A DNA stretch of 64,000 nucleotides from Anthopleura xanthogrammica (taxonomy: Eukaryota > Cnidaria > Anthozoa > Actiniaria > Actiniidae). The position numbers were made by a program, and so were the translations under genes. Shown here piece by piece: positions 12,089-21,322 of the stretch (within the stretch, counting starts at the first letter, position 1; every line of letters starts with the position of its first letter). The stretch spans positions 6,530,620 to 6,594,619 of the forward strand of contig OZ025220.1 of NCBI GenBank assembly GCA_964019055.1, given 5' to 3'. The notes under the pieces were generated by a model that was given only the letters and a program-made list of their open reading frames with translations, did not search any database and was not told the origin of the DNA.

Positions 12089-13339
12089 TCAAAATTTCGT
12101 AATTGTTAGTTCGTTTGGCTCTTTAGTGTGAAACTCTGGGGTCAAGCGAGAAGTGTTCATCTCTTGAGTAAAAGGTTTGCCTGCACTGTTCAAGTTTGGA
12201 GCGTCTATCTCTCCGGCAGGGACTCTGCCTTCCTTGTTCGGAGCTTTTAACTTCTCTGTAAAACCAAATTCCGAATCTTTTAGTTTGGCTACTGAGGGTT
12301 GAATAGAGTTAACATGAACATCATTTTTTTTCCTAAAGATTTGACGACGAAAGAACTCTCTAACCATTCTATTTAAATCAGACATACTGCAGAACATTAC
12401 AGTCGGGCTGACTGCAGAGTTTGAGTAGGCAAGAAAACCACAGATGTGCCTCATAATGTAGTCCATTGAGTAGCTCAACTTTGGCTTAAAAATTCCTTTT
12501 AATCCAGCATTCAAAAAGCAGATAAAATAAGGCAAGATAAAAGAAAATATCAACATTACAAAAGTATTTGTCCTAGAGAAAGATTTTTGACGGACTCGAT
12601 CGGCTGGCGCTTGATGAGCTTGTCTTTGGCGTTTTCGAAGGAATATCAGAATCTGGATATTCGTGATGATCAGTACGATACTTGGAATAACGTATTGTAC
12701 AGAAACATAAAGTATAGCCATTACACGAATTGAAGTTAAATTCGTGTTTATAACACATGTTAGAGTGTAGCTCCCCGCCCCGATATTGTGTCTGTTAGGA
12801 CTAAACAACACTAAAGCAGGAAAGAACGAGACTAAAATGCCGAGAAACCATGTTCCAACTACTAGCCTCTTGACAGTGCCTTTGGAGGGTGCAATGAAGG
12901 GATAAAATATACCAATATACCTCTCGATACCAATTACGAAAAGGTTCATGGCTGTTATTATTGGAAATACGAAGTTGATATATCTAACGGACTTACAAAT
13001 CCACTCATAACGTAAGACGTCTGCAAAAAAAGTTACAATGGCGACTGGAAAGGTGATTAAACCACACAAAATGTCCGACCACGCCAGGCTATGGATAAAT
13101 ATGTCAGTGATGTTTCTACTGAATGCTCTTTTGGGCTTGTTTCTTTTTTGAGATTCCTGTTTCTTCTTGAAATATAAAACCAGGAAGTTTGCCAAAACAG
13201 CGTAGATACTCACAGCTGAATATATTATCCCCATCGAAATTTTTACACGATGGTCTATGGGTAGAGAAGTGTACGTTGATTTGAGCGGTGAACTTGTGAC
13301 ATTCCTCGTCTCGTTCTGCATCGCGAGTTGAAGAGGCAA
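12089..13339 (-). CDS. Intronless class A (rhodopsin-like) G-protein-coupled receptor, 416 aa
   Basis: A single uninterrupted frame encodes seven hydrophobic helices, at roughly residues 34-57, 76-104, 116-138, 158-180, 205-233, 258-280 and 296-317. Class A hallmarks are visible: N51 in helix 1, D89 in helix 2 (SLAWSD), the ERY motif at 139-141 closing helix 3, W164 in helix 4, P219 in helix 5, P270 in helix 6, and a C115-C195 pair able to link helix 3 to the second extracellular loop. The N-terminus has N-glycosylation sites (NVTS near 13) and no signal peptide. Helix 7 reads NSAVSPTVMF, so the usual NPxxY is altered to SPxxM, and helix 6 lacks the CWxP tryptophan (FILPYF). The ligand is unknown; peptide and orphan receptors of cnidarians often look like this, which is inference. 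The 70-residue tail is Ser/Thr and charge rich. Lack of introns suits a receptor family that spread by retroposition. Confidence 0.93.
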   Translation of the reverse strand: MPLQLAMQNETRNVTSSPLKSTYTSLPIDHRVKISMGIIYSAVSIYAVLANFLVLYFKKKQESQKRNKPKRAFSRNITDIFIHSLAWSDILCGLITFPVAIVTFFADVLRYEWICKSVRYINFVFPIITAMNLFVIGIERYIGIFYPFIAPSKGTVKRLVVGTWFLGILVSFFPALVLFSPNRHNIGAGSYTLTCVINTNLTSIRVMAILYVSVQYVIPSIVLIITNIQILIFLRKRQRQAHQAPADRVRQKSFSRTNTFVMLIFSFILPYFICFLNAGLKGIFKPKLSYSMDYIMRHICGFLAYSNSAVSPTVMFCSMSDLNRMVREFFRRQIFRKKNDVHVNSIQPSVAKLKDSEFGFTEKLKAPNKEGRVPAGEIDAPNLNSAGKPFTQEMNTSRLTPEFHTKEPNELTITKF

Positions 13340-14216
13340 TTTCTCGATTCTTGCTTGTTTAGTGAAAGGAATATATTCTAATATATTTCTAAAATATAAT
13401 CTATAATCTTAAAATACGGGTTTTGTCGATCGTGGTAGCTGGATGGAGGATAACTGCTCGTTCGTTTATCAGGATCGTGTTATGCGACTTGCATGCCTTC
13501 TGTTGAGTTCAGTTTAACAGTATCCAGTGCATCTTCATACCCACCTATAAGCCAGTTCAAAGTTTAAGAACCGTTGTCAGTGCGCATGCGATTTTATCCC
13601 GAATTTCTAACCTTTTGTTTAAACCTTCTTTTGCTTTTTAATTAAACAAAAGAAGGTGAGAAATTCGGGATAAAATCGCATGCGCACTGGAAACTGGCTT
13701 ATACTGCCAAATCATTCAGTAAAAGCAATTATAATTATAACCATCTAAGCTTTGATACCTTAGAAAAGGTTAAAGGGAATTAGAATGAAGTAGCAAACAA
13801 TAACAGACTTCAATTGAATCATTTCCGCTATTAATGAACATCTTAATTATGAGTGAATCCAGCTCTTAATTTCCCAGCATCTATCAATTCTAAATTCTAG
13901 TTTGCGGTTTTCCATTTGGTGAAGACTTCTCGATCCTTTTAAATGCATCACTTCAACCTGGCCGGTCAAAAAACAAAAACCTATCAATCCTCTAATCATC
14001 CAGGGAATTTTTAGTGGGATGAAGTTCTTATCTTGTCCCACAAAAAGATTCCTGTCTTCGCCTAATGTATTCCAAAAACTTGCGTATCTTGCATTTGCGA
14101 TTAACGTGTGAACCTTGCTTGCGTTTGCGTGGCTCGTGTGCACCAGGCTTTAGCCTGCGTAGCGGCCTTCAGAGAAAGAAAGATTATATATACATATTGG
14201 TGATAGACGAGGTCCC
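13340..14216. other. Intergenic between the GPCR start and the MTFMT stop
   Basis: This holds the GPCR 5' flank, one long foldback element (13543-13706) and the MTFMT 3' flank. An ORF at 13847-14143 on the minus strand was considered as an MTFMT exon and rejected. Confidence 0.6.
13543..13706. mobile_element. Long-hairpin MITE (TIR TATAAGCCAGTTCAAAGTTT)
   Basis: The arms contain AGTGCGCATGCGATTTTATC then CCGAATTTCT, and GAAATTCGGGATAAAATCGC then ATGCGCACT, ending AAACTGGCTTATA. The arms are long enough for the whole element to fold as one hairpin around TTTAATTAAACAAAAG. A second copy lies at 43530-43695. The termini suggest TA target-site use. Confidence 0.85.
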
Positions 14217-17200
14217 TTATGTTTGATTTTGGTTTTCCTTCAATGATGACTCTGAGATATTAGAATCCAAGTTCTCGAAAATATGATTCTTTGAATGCCT
14301 CGTTGTTTGAAGATATGAGTTCGAGAAATCTCTTGCTGAGATGACTGCCTTGCATTGTACTTGCAGAGAAGTAAAGCCTGCCCAACTATCCTAGAAGGAC
14401 GATGGAAGTATATTTAATACTACGATGGGATACCTGTGGTTGATATATAATAGTAAGGCGGGATACCTGTGGTGTCATGGATGAGGGGGAGTGGAGACAA
14501 GGAAAGAAAATTAGTCGAAGGCAAAGGAAAGTAGTAGGAACAGGAGAGAAGAAGAAAAACGAGAGAAAGAAAGAAACGAGGAAGGAACGAAGAAAGTATA
14601 AGAGGGAGAAGAAGAGAAAGGAAAAGAGATGAGGAAAGAAAATTAGTCGAAGGCCAAAGGAAAAGTAGTAGGAACAGGAGAGAAAAAGAAAAACGAGAAA
14701 AAGAAAGAAAGAGGAAGGAACGAAGGAAGTATTAGAGGCATAAGGATAGATAGGAAAAGAGACGAGGAAAGAAAATTTGTTGAAGGCAAAGGAATGGTGT
14801 AGAAGGAAAAGGAGAGAAGAAGAAAAAAAGAAAAAGGAAAAAGAGAGAAGGAAGGAAGGAAGGAAGGAGAAGGGGAGAAAGGAGGAAAACTAAGGGCAAA
14901 GAAAACGAGAAAAAGAAAGAGTAGGTAGGAGATGGTCAAATAAAGATAAGACGATGCAGAAGCACAATTAAGAACATGAATAGACTCCGTACTTACTTTG
15001 CATTTGATAAACAGAATATCTCTTTCTTTATCAAATCTAGGCTGTCCTGGAACAGCATTCTCGAGTTTATCGAATTTATCTGAGAATCAAAAGAAAAGTC
15101 TTAATTAAATACAAGGCGCTTTAGGATGAGTTTGAAAAGTCACGGCACACGACACGGTTACGGCGCGGCGCGGACCGCGGCACCGAATGTCGGAAGTTTT
15201 CAGTCATATACAGTACGGCACTGACACGGCCACGGCAAGGCGTGGTCCGTGGCGAACGTTTTTCATAGTCATACGAAAACTCAGTTCTACTGTACGAATC
15301 ACAGACTAAATTAAGAAAAAAACTTTATTTTCTACGTACCAGTTTCGAAAGTCTCTGGTGTCATTGTGGCAAGTCGAACCTTTTTTCCCTTCCAGCTAGT
15401 GTGGACACCCACCTAAAACAAGAAAAACAAACTGTTCCATCAGTATGCATCACAGTACGGCATAATCTATAGCCAAGGATTTCTTACTCTGGTACTGAGG
15501 GCCCTCCATCTTCTCCACACGTCATGCCGATTGTGTTCATTCCAGTTGATGTAACCCTCTTCTTTTGTAGCTTTAGGAGCTGTGATTAAAAACAACAACA
15601 TTGCATTCGTACTTTTTGGTTGTTTCAGGGTTCAATCTGAGTTAGCCATGCCCTGACTTAGATCAGCCCAGAGGTTGTTTCAGGGTTCAATCTGCGAGTT
15701 AGCCATGCCCTGACTTAGATCAGCCCAGAGGTTGTTTCAGGGTTCAATCTGCGAGTTAGCCGTGCCCTGACTTAGATCAGCCCAGAGGTTGTTTCAGGGT
15801 TCGATCTGTGAGTTAGCCATGCCCTGACTCAGATCAGCCCAGAGGTTGTTTCAGGGTTCAATCTGTGAGTTAGCCATGCCCTGACTCAGATCAGCCCAGA
15901 GGTTGTTTCAGGGTTCAATCTGTGAGTTAGCCGTGCCCTGACTTAGATCAGCCCAGAGGTTGTTTCAGGATTCCATCTGTGAGTTAGCCATGCCCTGACT
16001 TAGATCAGCCCAGAGGTTGTTTCAGGGTTCCATCTGTGAGTTAGCCATGCCCTGACTTAGATCAGCCCAGAGGTTGTTTCAGGGTTCTATCTGTGAGTTA
16101 GCCATGCCCCGACTTAGATCAGCCCAGAGGTTGTTTCAGGGTTTGATCTGTGAGTTAGCCATGCCCTGACTTAGATCAGCCCAGAGGTTGTTTCAGGGTT
16201 TGATCTGTGAGTTAGCCATGCCCTGACTTAGATCAGCCCAGAGGTTGTTTTAGGGGCGCATAAGGAAGTGCTAAGATGATGCACATTAGCCTTACCGTGA
16301 GATACTCCAACATTGGATTGAAGTTTTGCACCATTGGACATTTCTTCAAAATTATTTAAGACATGAAATAACTGAAAAAAAAAAAAAAGTGAAAACCAAA
16401 ATGCACCAACCCCCTTCGCCCTGTAGATAATAACTGGTCCCTAAAAGTTGGGAAGCAACATTTTTTTGTTTTACCATTTTTGTTCCTTGTATTGAGAGAC
16501 TAGTTGACAAATCATCAAACATGACGTTATCGGGTATCTGGAAGCATAGATAAAAAAAACATGACTTTTAATCTTCCTAAAAAACCTTGTAAGTTAATAC
16601 CGTACGTCCCCGGCCCTCTCATAAAGTAACCATTCTTATGGGAAGCTATTTCAATGTTACCCTGCATGGAATGTCGTACCGTGTACGTGCTGTAAGTCAG
16701 TACCGTATGTTTCCCACTCATACGATAACCATTCTTATGGGAAGCCATTTCATTGTTACAGCATGTCGTACCGTGTATGTGCTGTAAGTCAGTATCCGTG
16801 CCTTTCTTACGTTTAAGAGGGGATTTCCTGTACTTATGAAGTGAAACAACTTCAAGCTGTTTCTGGACGGTCAATATATTTGTTATCTCATAAAATACCT
16901 GAAATTTCTCTTGCAAAAATATTTTCCCTCGATCAAACCTATAGACAAAAAATCAAGGATTCCATCTTGGGTTGACGACATTTCAAAGACATTGAATCAA
17001 TTAATCTTTCCCAAGCTTGTATGAGTGACCACGAAACAATGGCTCCAATCTGAGGCTGGACTAGACCTTTTTGCTTCGCCACTGACTATTTTCGACTTCG
17101 TGCACTCTAAAAACAATAGGTGAGATCAAAGATTGTACGGAATTTGAACATCTTTAGAATTTGAACAAAAGATGCTCACCTACTGTTTTAAAGCGCACGA

Positions 17201-20200
17201 AGTCGAAAATAGTGATAGAGCAAAAAGGTCTACTGGATGTGCTTCTATAAGTTTACTGTTTTTATGAAGTACATAACCTCGAAATTATTGCATTAGAGCT
17301 ATTGTTTCGTGGACACTCGAGCAACCTCAGGAAAGGTATATCAACAAAATTCATACTCAAGACAATGTTGGCAAAGTTATCCCCTAATCAATCCACCAAA
17401 ATTTCAAAATCTTAACGTGTTGTATAGATAGAATATTGAATGTAATGGTAGTGTGGAAGTGAAAGTGCACTAGATTTCTTTTTTGACTTCAGCATAATTT
17501 TTCTCCATTTCAGACCATGTGTCATTCTCTTGAGAATAAGATTCTTTGTTTGAGTCGTGTCTAAATTCATGTGTCTTCTCATGCACAACCAGCAAACAAA
17601 GAAATGATACTCTAGAGAATGACACGTGGTCTGTAACGGGAAAACATTATGCTTGATCTGCGAGCTCAAAGGGTCTATTGTAGTTGTATTGTACTGACCT
17701 ATTGCGTGATACTTCTACTATAGAAACTCCAGTTTCTTTCGCTCCTTCTAGAATAGCATATGTCATAGGTGCTGCTCCTCGCCATTGAGGTAACAGTGAT
17801 GGATGAATATTTAATGATCCACTAAAAGAAAATAAAATAAAATGAATCTGTCTTGTAATAACCCACCAGGGGCATAGCTAGGATTTGCCTTCAAGAGGAG
17901 GGGGGGGGGGCAAAACCTGTTTTCAGAACATCAATTAAAAAAACAGCCAACCCCCCCCCCCCCCCGAGCAACAAAGTACAGAGATGATGATGATGATGAT
18001 AATGGTAATTAAGGATGATAATGCTGGTGATGATAATGCTGGTGATGATAATGCTGGTGATGATTATGCTGGTGATGATAAGATTAGTTATTAAGGATGA
18101 TAATGCTGGTGATGATAATGCTGGTGATGATGATGGTGATGATAAGATTAGTTATTAAGGATGATAATGCTGGTGATGATAATGCTGGTGATGATAATGC
18201 TGGTGATGATGATGGTGATGATAAGATTAGTTATTAAGGATGATAATGCCCCGGGGGGGGACTCCCTTATAAAAGGGGGCGGGGGTCCTCGTCGGAAATT
18301 TTGAAAATGACCCCTAAAAGGGACCTGTATTTTGAGATGATGGGCGTGGCAGTGATGAAATTTCACCCCTAAGAGGGACCAATCAATAAGTGACACAATC
18401 CAAAAATGGGATTAAAATAAAAATCAATCTTTGAAAAGAAGCATTGTTGCTGATCTTACACCCTTAGCGGGACCACAAAACTCAGCTAGTGGGCATTCTC
18501 GTCATTATCACCCTAAGCGGGACCAAAACACTGATTTCAAACCCTAAAAGGGACGACGAGGACCCCCGCCCCCTTTTATAAGGGAGTCCCCCCCCCCCCG
18601 GGGATAATGCTGGTGATGATAATGCTGGTGATGATGATGCTGGTGATGATGATGGTGGCTATGATGATGGTGGCGATGCATGATGAGGATGGTAGTAATG
18701 ATGACAGTGGTGATGGTCGTGACTGTGATTATTTAGCTCTCTAGCTGTACCAATAGGGACTCACCGTAAACACAAATCCAGTACTCTGTTACTAATTAAA
18801 TAACCAAACGAGGCTACCACACCAATATCATATGGTCCACCAGGACTAGCAAGTAAAAAAGAAGTGTTAATGCAGAGATAAAAATATATTTTCAGTAAAA
18901 ATAGGATACAGTGTACACTCAATAGCCTACTTTCAATATTCTGTGATAATTTAATGCACAAAGCAATAATTCAAGGCAAGCTAGTAGGTTCTGGAGAAAT
19001 GAAATGATATAATTATTAGGATCACTCCATATTTTCTCCAGATTACGTACTTTGTGTCACTCAACATAATAACAAAAGTTAGCCATAAATAAGCTTGCAA
19101 TGATAGAGACCTTTTTTTAACACCTTGGACATATTGTTCACATGTCTCTATCATTGCAATCACACTGTTAGTCTCGCTTCGATGCAAAGGCATGGCTATA
19201 CTTTTCAAGATGGCGCAGGGAACTGTGAAGGGGACTATTGAGTGTATATGATAGCAACAGAAGAAGAAAAAAGCAAGAGAGAATATTAAGAGAAACATGG
19301 TATTTACCAGTAATCTTTTGACCATCCTACTTTTCCTCGCCAATTATGTATTGGTATGTCTTGCTCCTGTGCAAACTCTCTTACTGTCATGCGATTGGTT
19401 CCTTGAACCAGTTTCTTAAATGATTACAATATAGGAGTGAATGAATGAATGAAAAAGGGATGGATGGATTGATGGATAGATAGATCGGGATGGATAGATG
19501 AATGCATGGACCTATGGACAGATGAATGGATGAATGGAAGAATGAATGAATGGATGGATAAATGAATGAATGAATGGATACCATGTGAGGACGTTAGTTG
19601 GGTGATCCATGGCAGTACCAGTGTTAAAGCTAATACCCATTTATTTTCACCATTATAATAAATAATTATCACCTTGTTGATCGCTCGTCTTCTTTCTGGA
19701 GGGCAGACAACCTCAACATGCTCAATTATTCTGTTGTCTGCAGACCTTAAATGAAAAAAATACAACCAAATTTAGGGGGGATTCAAATTTAACCCCTAAA
19801 CCACCCCTAGATTTCTCCCTGCCTTGAGACTTGAGAGACACTCCCCGCCCATTGAACCCCCCTTCAATCAGGGTGACAAAGGCCGGGTTACAAAAAATAA
19901 GTCTGCGATTCGTGAATTGCATCCCCCCCATGATGTGTGATCTGCTTATTTTGAAGATTGTGATTTGTGAAAATTCGTATTACACCCTAAATCCTTGTAT
20001 CAAGGTTATTCATTAATCATATTTCATGATTCCAGAATTTATTAATAAAAAAATTGGCCGTGATTTGTGATCGATAGCCCCCCCCCCCCCCCCCCCCCAC
20101 CCTCTTCCCCCCACTGTGCCACCTTGTTTAATTAGGCCCTTGACAGTAGGGGGTCTGAATGTATAGCAATGGGTATTTTTCATAACTTATCACTATCTAC

Positions 20201-20615
20201 ATGTACCTATCTCAGATGCTTATACACCCATGGAAATCTCAATCCCATTTATAAGGGGAGGTATGAATATTTTCTGTAAATAGCTTCATAAAAAATAAGC
20301 TTATTAAATTATTAATGATAAATATTTCTTCAAGGATCTCTCAACCATATCATTGGGCGAGAAAACTCTTTGAGATCAAATTGAGAATTTAGTCATTTCA
20401 AAATTTCAAAAAATTATATTCTACAGAAACTGAAAGTGGAACAAAGGTCAATAAGTTATGCGATAATTCGCTTTTCTTGCGTGACGTACTCACCCTAGAT
20501 TTTGAAGCAGCATTTTCAAGGGGGGGACGGCAAAAAAATCGGTTCCAAAGAAGAGGATTCTGTAGGGAGGTTTCCCCGGTTTCAAAAGTGAAAAACAAGA
20601 TCGTGTGATTTTCAT
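14217..20615 (-). CDS. MTFMT: Mitochondrial methionyl-tRNA formyltransferase, 12 exons, 368 aa
   Basis: The enzyme transfers a formyl group from 10-formyl-tetrahydrofolate to Met-tRNA(Met) for mitochondrial translation initiation. Minus-strand coding exons: 20615-20494, 19745-19673, 19414-19308, 18845-18765, 17821-17699, 16938-16899, 16537-16475, 16371-16296, 15579-15488, 15412-15340, 15079-14997, 14390-14217. All junctions are GT/AG and in phase (1107 nt). The N-terminus [15 protein letters not shown] is basic and fits a mitochondrial presequence. Then come the Rossmann start [28 protein letters not shown], and the catalytic loop [16 protein letters not shown] (N132, H134) with the matching Asp in RFDRG (D171). 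The C-terminal domain has [19 protein letters not shown] (tRNA-binding side) and ends with [20 protein letters not shown] then DFSNSYL, parallel to DGWxG...DFYNGYL in vertebrates. Human MTFMT is about 389 aa, so this is full length. An upstream in-frame ATG at 20756 would add 47 residues; I prefer 20615. Head-to-head with the PIP5K gene. Confidence 0.95.
14483..14935. repeat. Purine-rich (GA) tract with duplicated segments
   Basis: About 450 bp of AGAAAG/GAGG-type sequence lies in the last MTFMT intron, with a loosely repeated unit of roughly 130-140 bp containing GAAAATTAGTCGAAGGCAAA. The long minus-strand ORF of F/S/L/P residues here is a by-product of the polypyrimidine composition. Confidence 0.85.
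15619..16252. repeat. 57-bp minisatellite, locus 3 (about 11 units)
   Basis: These are the cleanest and longest copies of the unit, with CCCTGACTTAGATCAGCCCA then GAGGTTGTTTCAGGGTT and a variable triplet before TCTGTGAGTTAGCCATG. It occupies most of the MTFMT intron between coding exons 8 and 9. Neighbouring units differ at only one or two positions, so the array expanded recently compared with loci 1 and 2. Confidence 0.97.
16575..16803. repeat. About 107-bp tandem repeat, two units; also at 35215-35385
   Basis: Each unit contains AACCATTCTTATGGGAAGC, TTTCA.TGTTAC, GTCGTACCGTGTA and GTGCTGTAAGTCAGTA. The same tandem pair occurs in PIP5K intron 14, so this is a mobile or dispersed duplex repeat. 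It sits in the MTFMT intron between coding exons 6 and 7. Confidence 0.85.
17060..17234. mobile_element. Foldback element (TIR CTAGACCTTTTTGCTTCGCC)
   Basis: The left arm includes CACTGACTATTTTCGACTTC then GTGCACTCT. The right arm includes GCGCACGAAGTCGAAAATAG then TGATAGAGCAAAAAGGTCTA. The inner halves (AACAATAGGTGAG, CTCACCTACTGTTTT) also pair. It lies in the MTFMT intron between coding exons 5 and 6. Confidence 0.8.
17490..17679. mobile_element. Family B foldback MITE, copy with worn ends
   Basis: The left arm has CCATTTCAGACCATGTGTCA then TTCTCTTGAGAATAAGATTC. The right arm has ATGATACTCTAGAGAATGAC then ACGTGGTCTGTAACGGGAAA, ending with GGGTCTATTG. The cleanest copy is at 30848-31048. 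It sits just downstream of MTFMT exon 5. Confidence 0.8.
17985..18700. repeat. GATGATAATGCTGGT microsatellite interrupted by a GC-rich foldback (18248-18604)
   Basis: GATGATAATGCTGGT-type units run from 17985 to 18248 and resume at 18604-18700. Between them is a hairpin element whose ends are CCCCGGGGGGGACTCCCTTA and CCTTTTATAAGGGAGTCCCC then a C-run and GGGG, with AAAAGGGACC / GGTCCC... motifs repeated inside. ATAATG lies on both sides and may be the target-site duplication. All of it is in the MTFMT intron between coding exons 4 and 5. Confidence 0.85.
19095..19245. mobile_element. Family E element, truncated copy 2
   Basis: This copy contains TTCGATGCAAAGGCATGGCT, CAAGATGGCGCAGGGAACTG and the end TGAAGGGGACTATTGAG. 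It matches the right part of the copy at 49451-49672 closely. It lies in the MTFMT intron between coding exons 3 and 4. Confidence 0.75.
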
Positions 20616-21322
20616 TGTTTTAAGAGTAAATTCCTGGAGTTGACAACAAAACTTTAGTAACAGCGAGAAAATAAAAAAGAACTCTTTCGAATTCGAACTA
20701 AATGTTCGGGCAGCATTCGTGAGCTCTCTTAGGTTTTCAGTTTTACTCGTATTCAATTCGGAGACCTCGCTAAATATTCGGAATTTGTAACTGATTTTCG
20801 CGGATTTTCGGGATTTTCGGGTTAATTATTTGGAACTATCTGGACCTGACCGCGGCTTGCCTTGAATATTTTTACAAAAAGAAAAGATTTTGATCTTGGA
20901 AACAATGTATTTCTCAGCGACTTGTAATAATAAACTAGGATAAACTGGACGTAGATTTTCGATGATTTGTCGGTTGTTAACTACTGTCATACGATTGGTT
21001 GCCGACTACTGTAACGACTATAACGGGCGATTATTGACTGATTATTGAGCGTCTTCGAGAGATTATCGACCGTAAAAAGTGCTCGTGCCAGTCCCAAAAT
21101 TCTGTTCGGGGCGGGAGCCTTCACGTTTACTAGACTCTTGTTGGATTTTGTCGAATATTGCAAACATAATGTGAATTCATCTCTACTTTACGCCTTTTCT
21201 TCCTCAAATACGCAAAAAATACACCGCCCAGGGCTTAATCAAAGACTTGGATAACTATTTCTTCTCCCTATGAAGTTGATATGTAATTTTAAAGACAATG
21301 GAGTGAGTTTGTAGCCGTCGAC
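20616..21322. promoter_or_regulatory. Shared head-to-head 5' region of MTFMT (minus) and PIP5K (plus)
   Basis: The two start codons (20615 minus, 21323 plus) are 707 bases apart and point away from each other, so both promoters and 5' leaders must lie here unless distal non-coding exons exist. I see no TATA box in a sensible place for either gene. The interval is free of the foldback elements that fill nearly every other gap, which fits functional constraint. A compact bidirectional promoter is inference from the layout. Confidence 0.55.

Noticed and set aside
13847..14143. Minus-strand ORF (VEVMHLKGSRSLHQMENRKL...) as the last exon of MTFMT
   Set aside because: Phase would allow it, but 14390-14217 gives a far better match to the known C-terminus (DSWAGF...[11 protein letters not shown]) with a proper acceptor directly after exon 11.
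15619..16252. CRISPR array
   Set aside because: Units are contiguous 57-bp tandem repeats with no unique spacers, and the context is eukaryotic.
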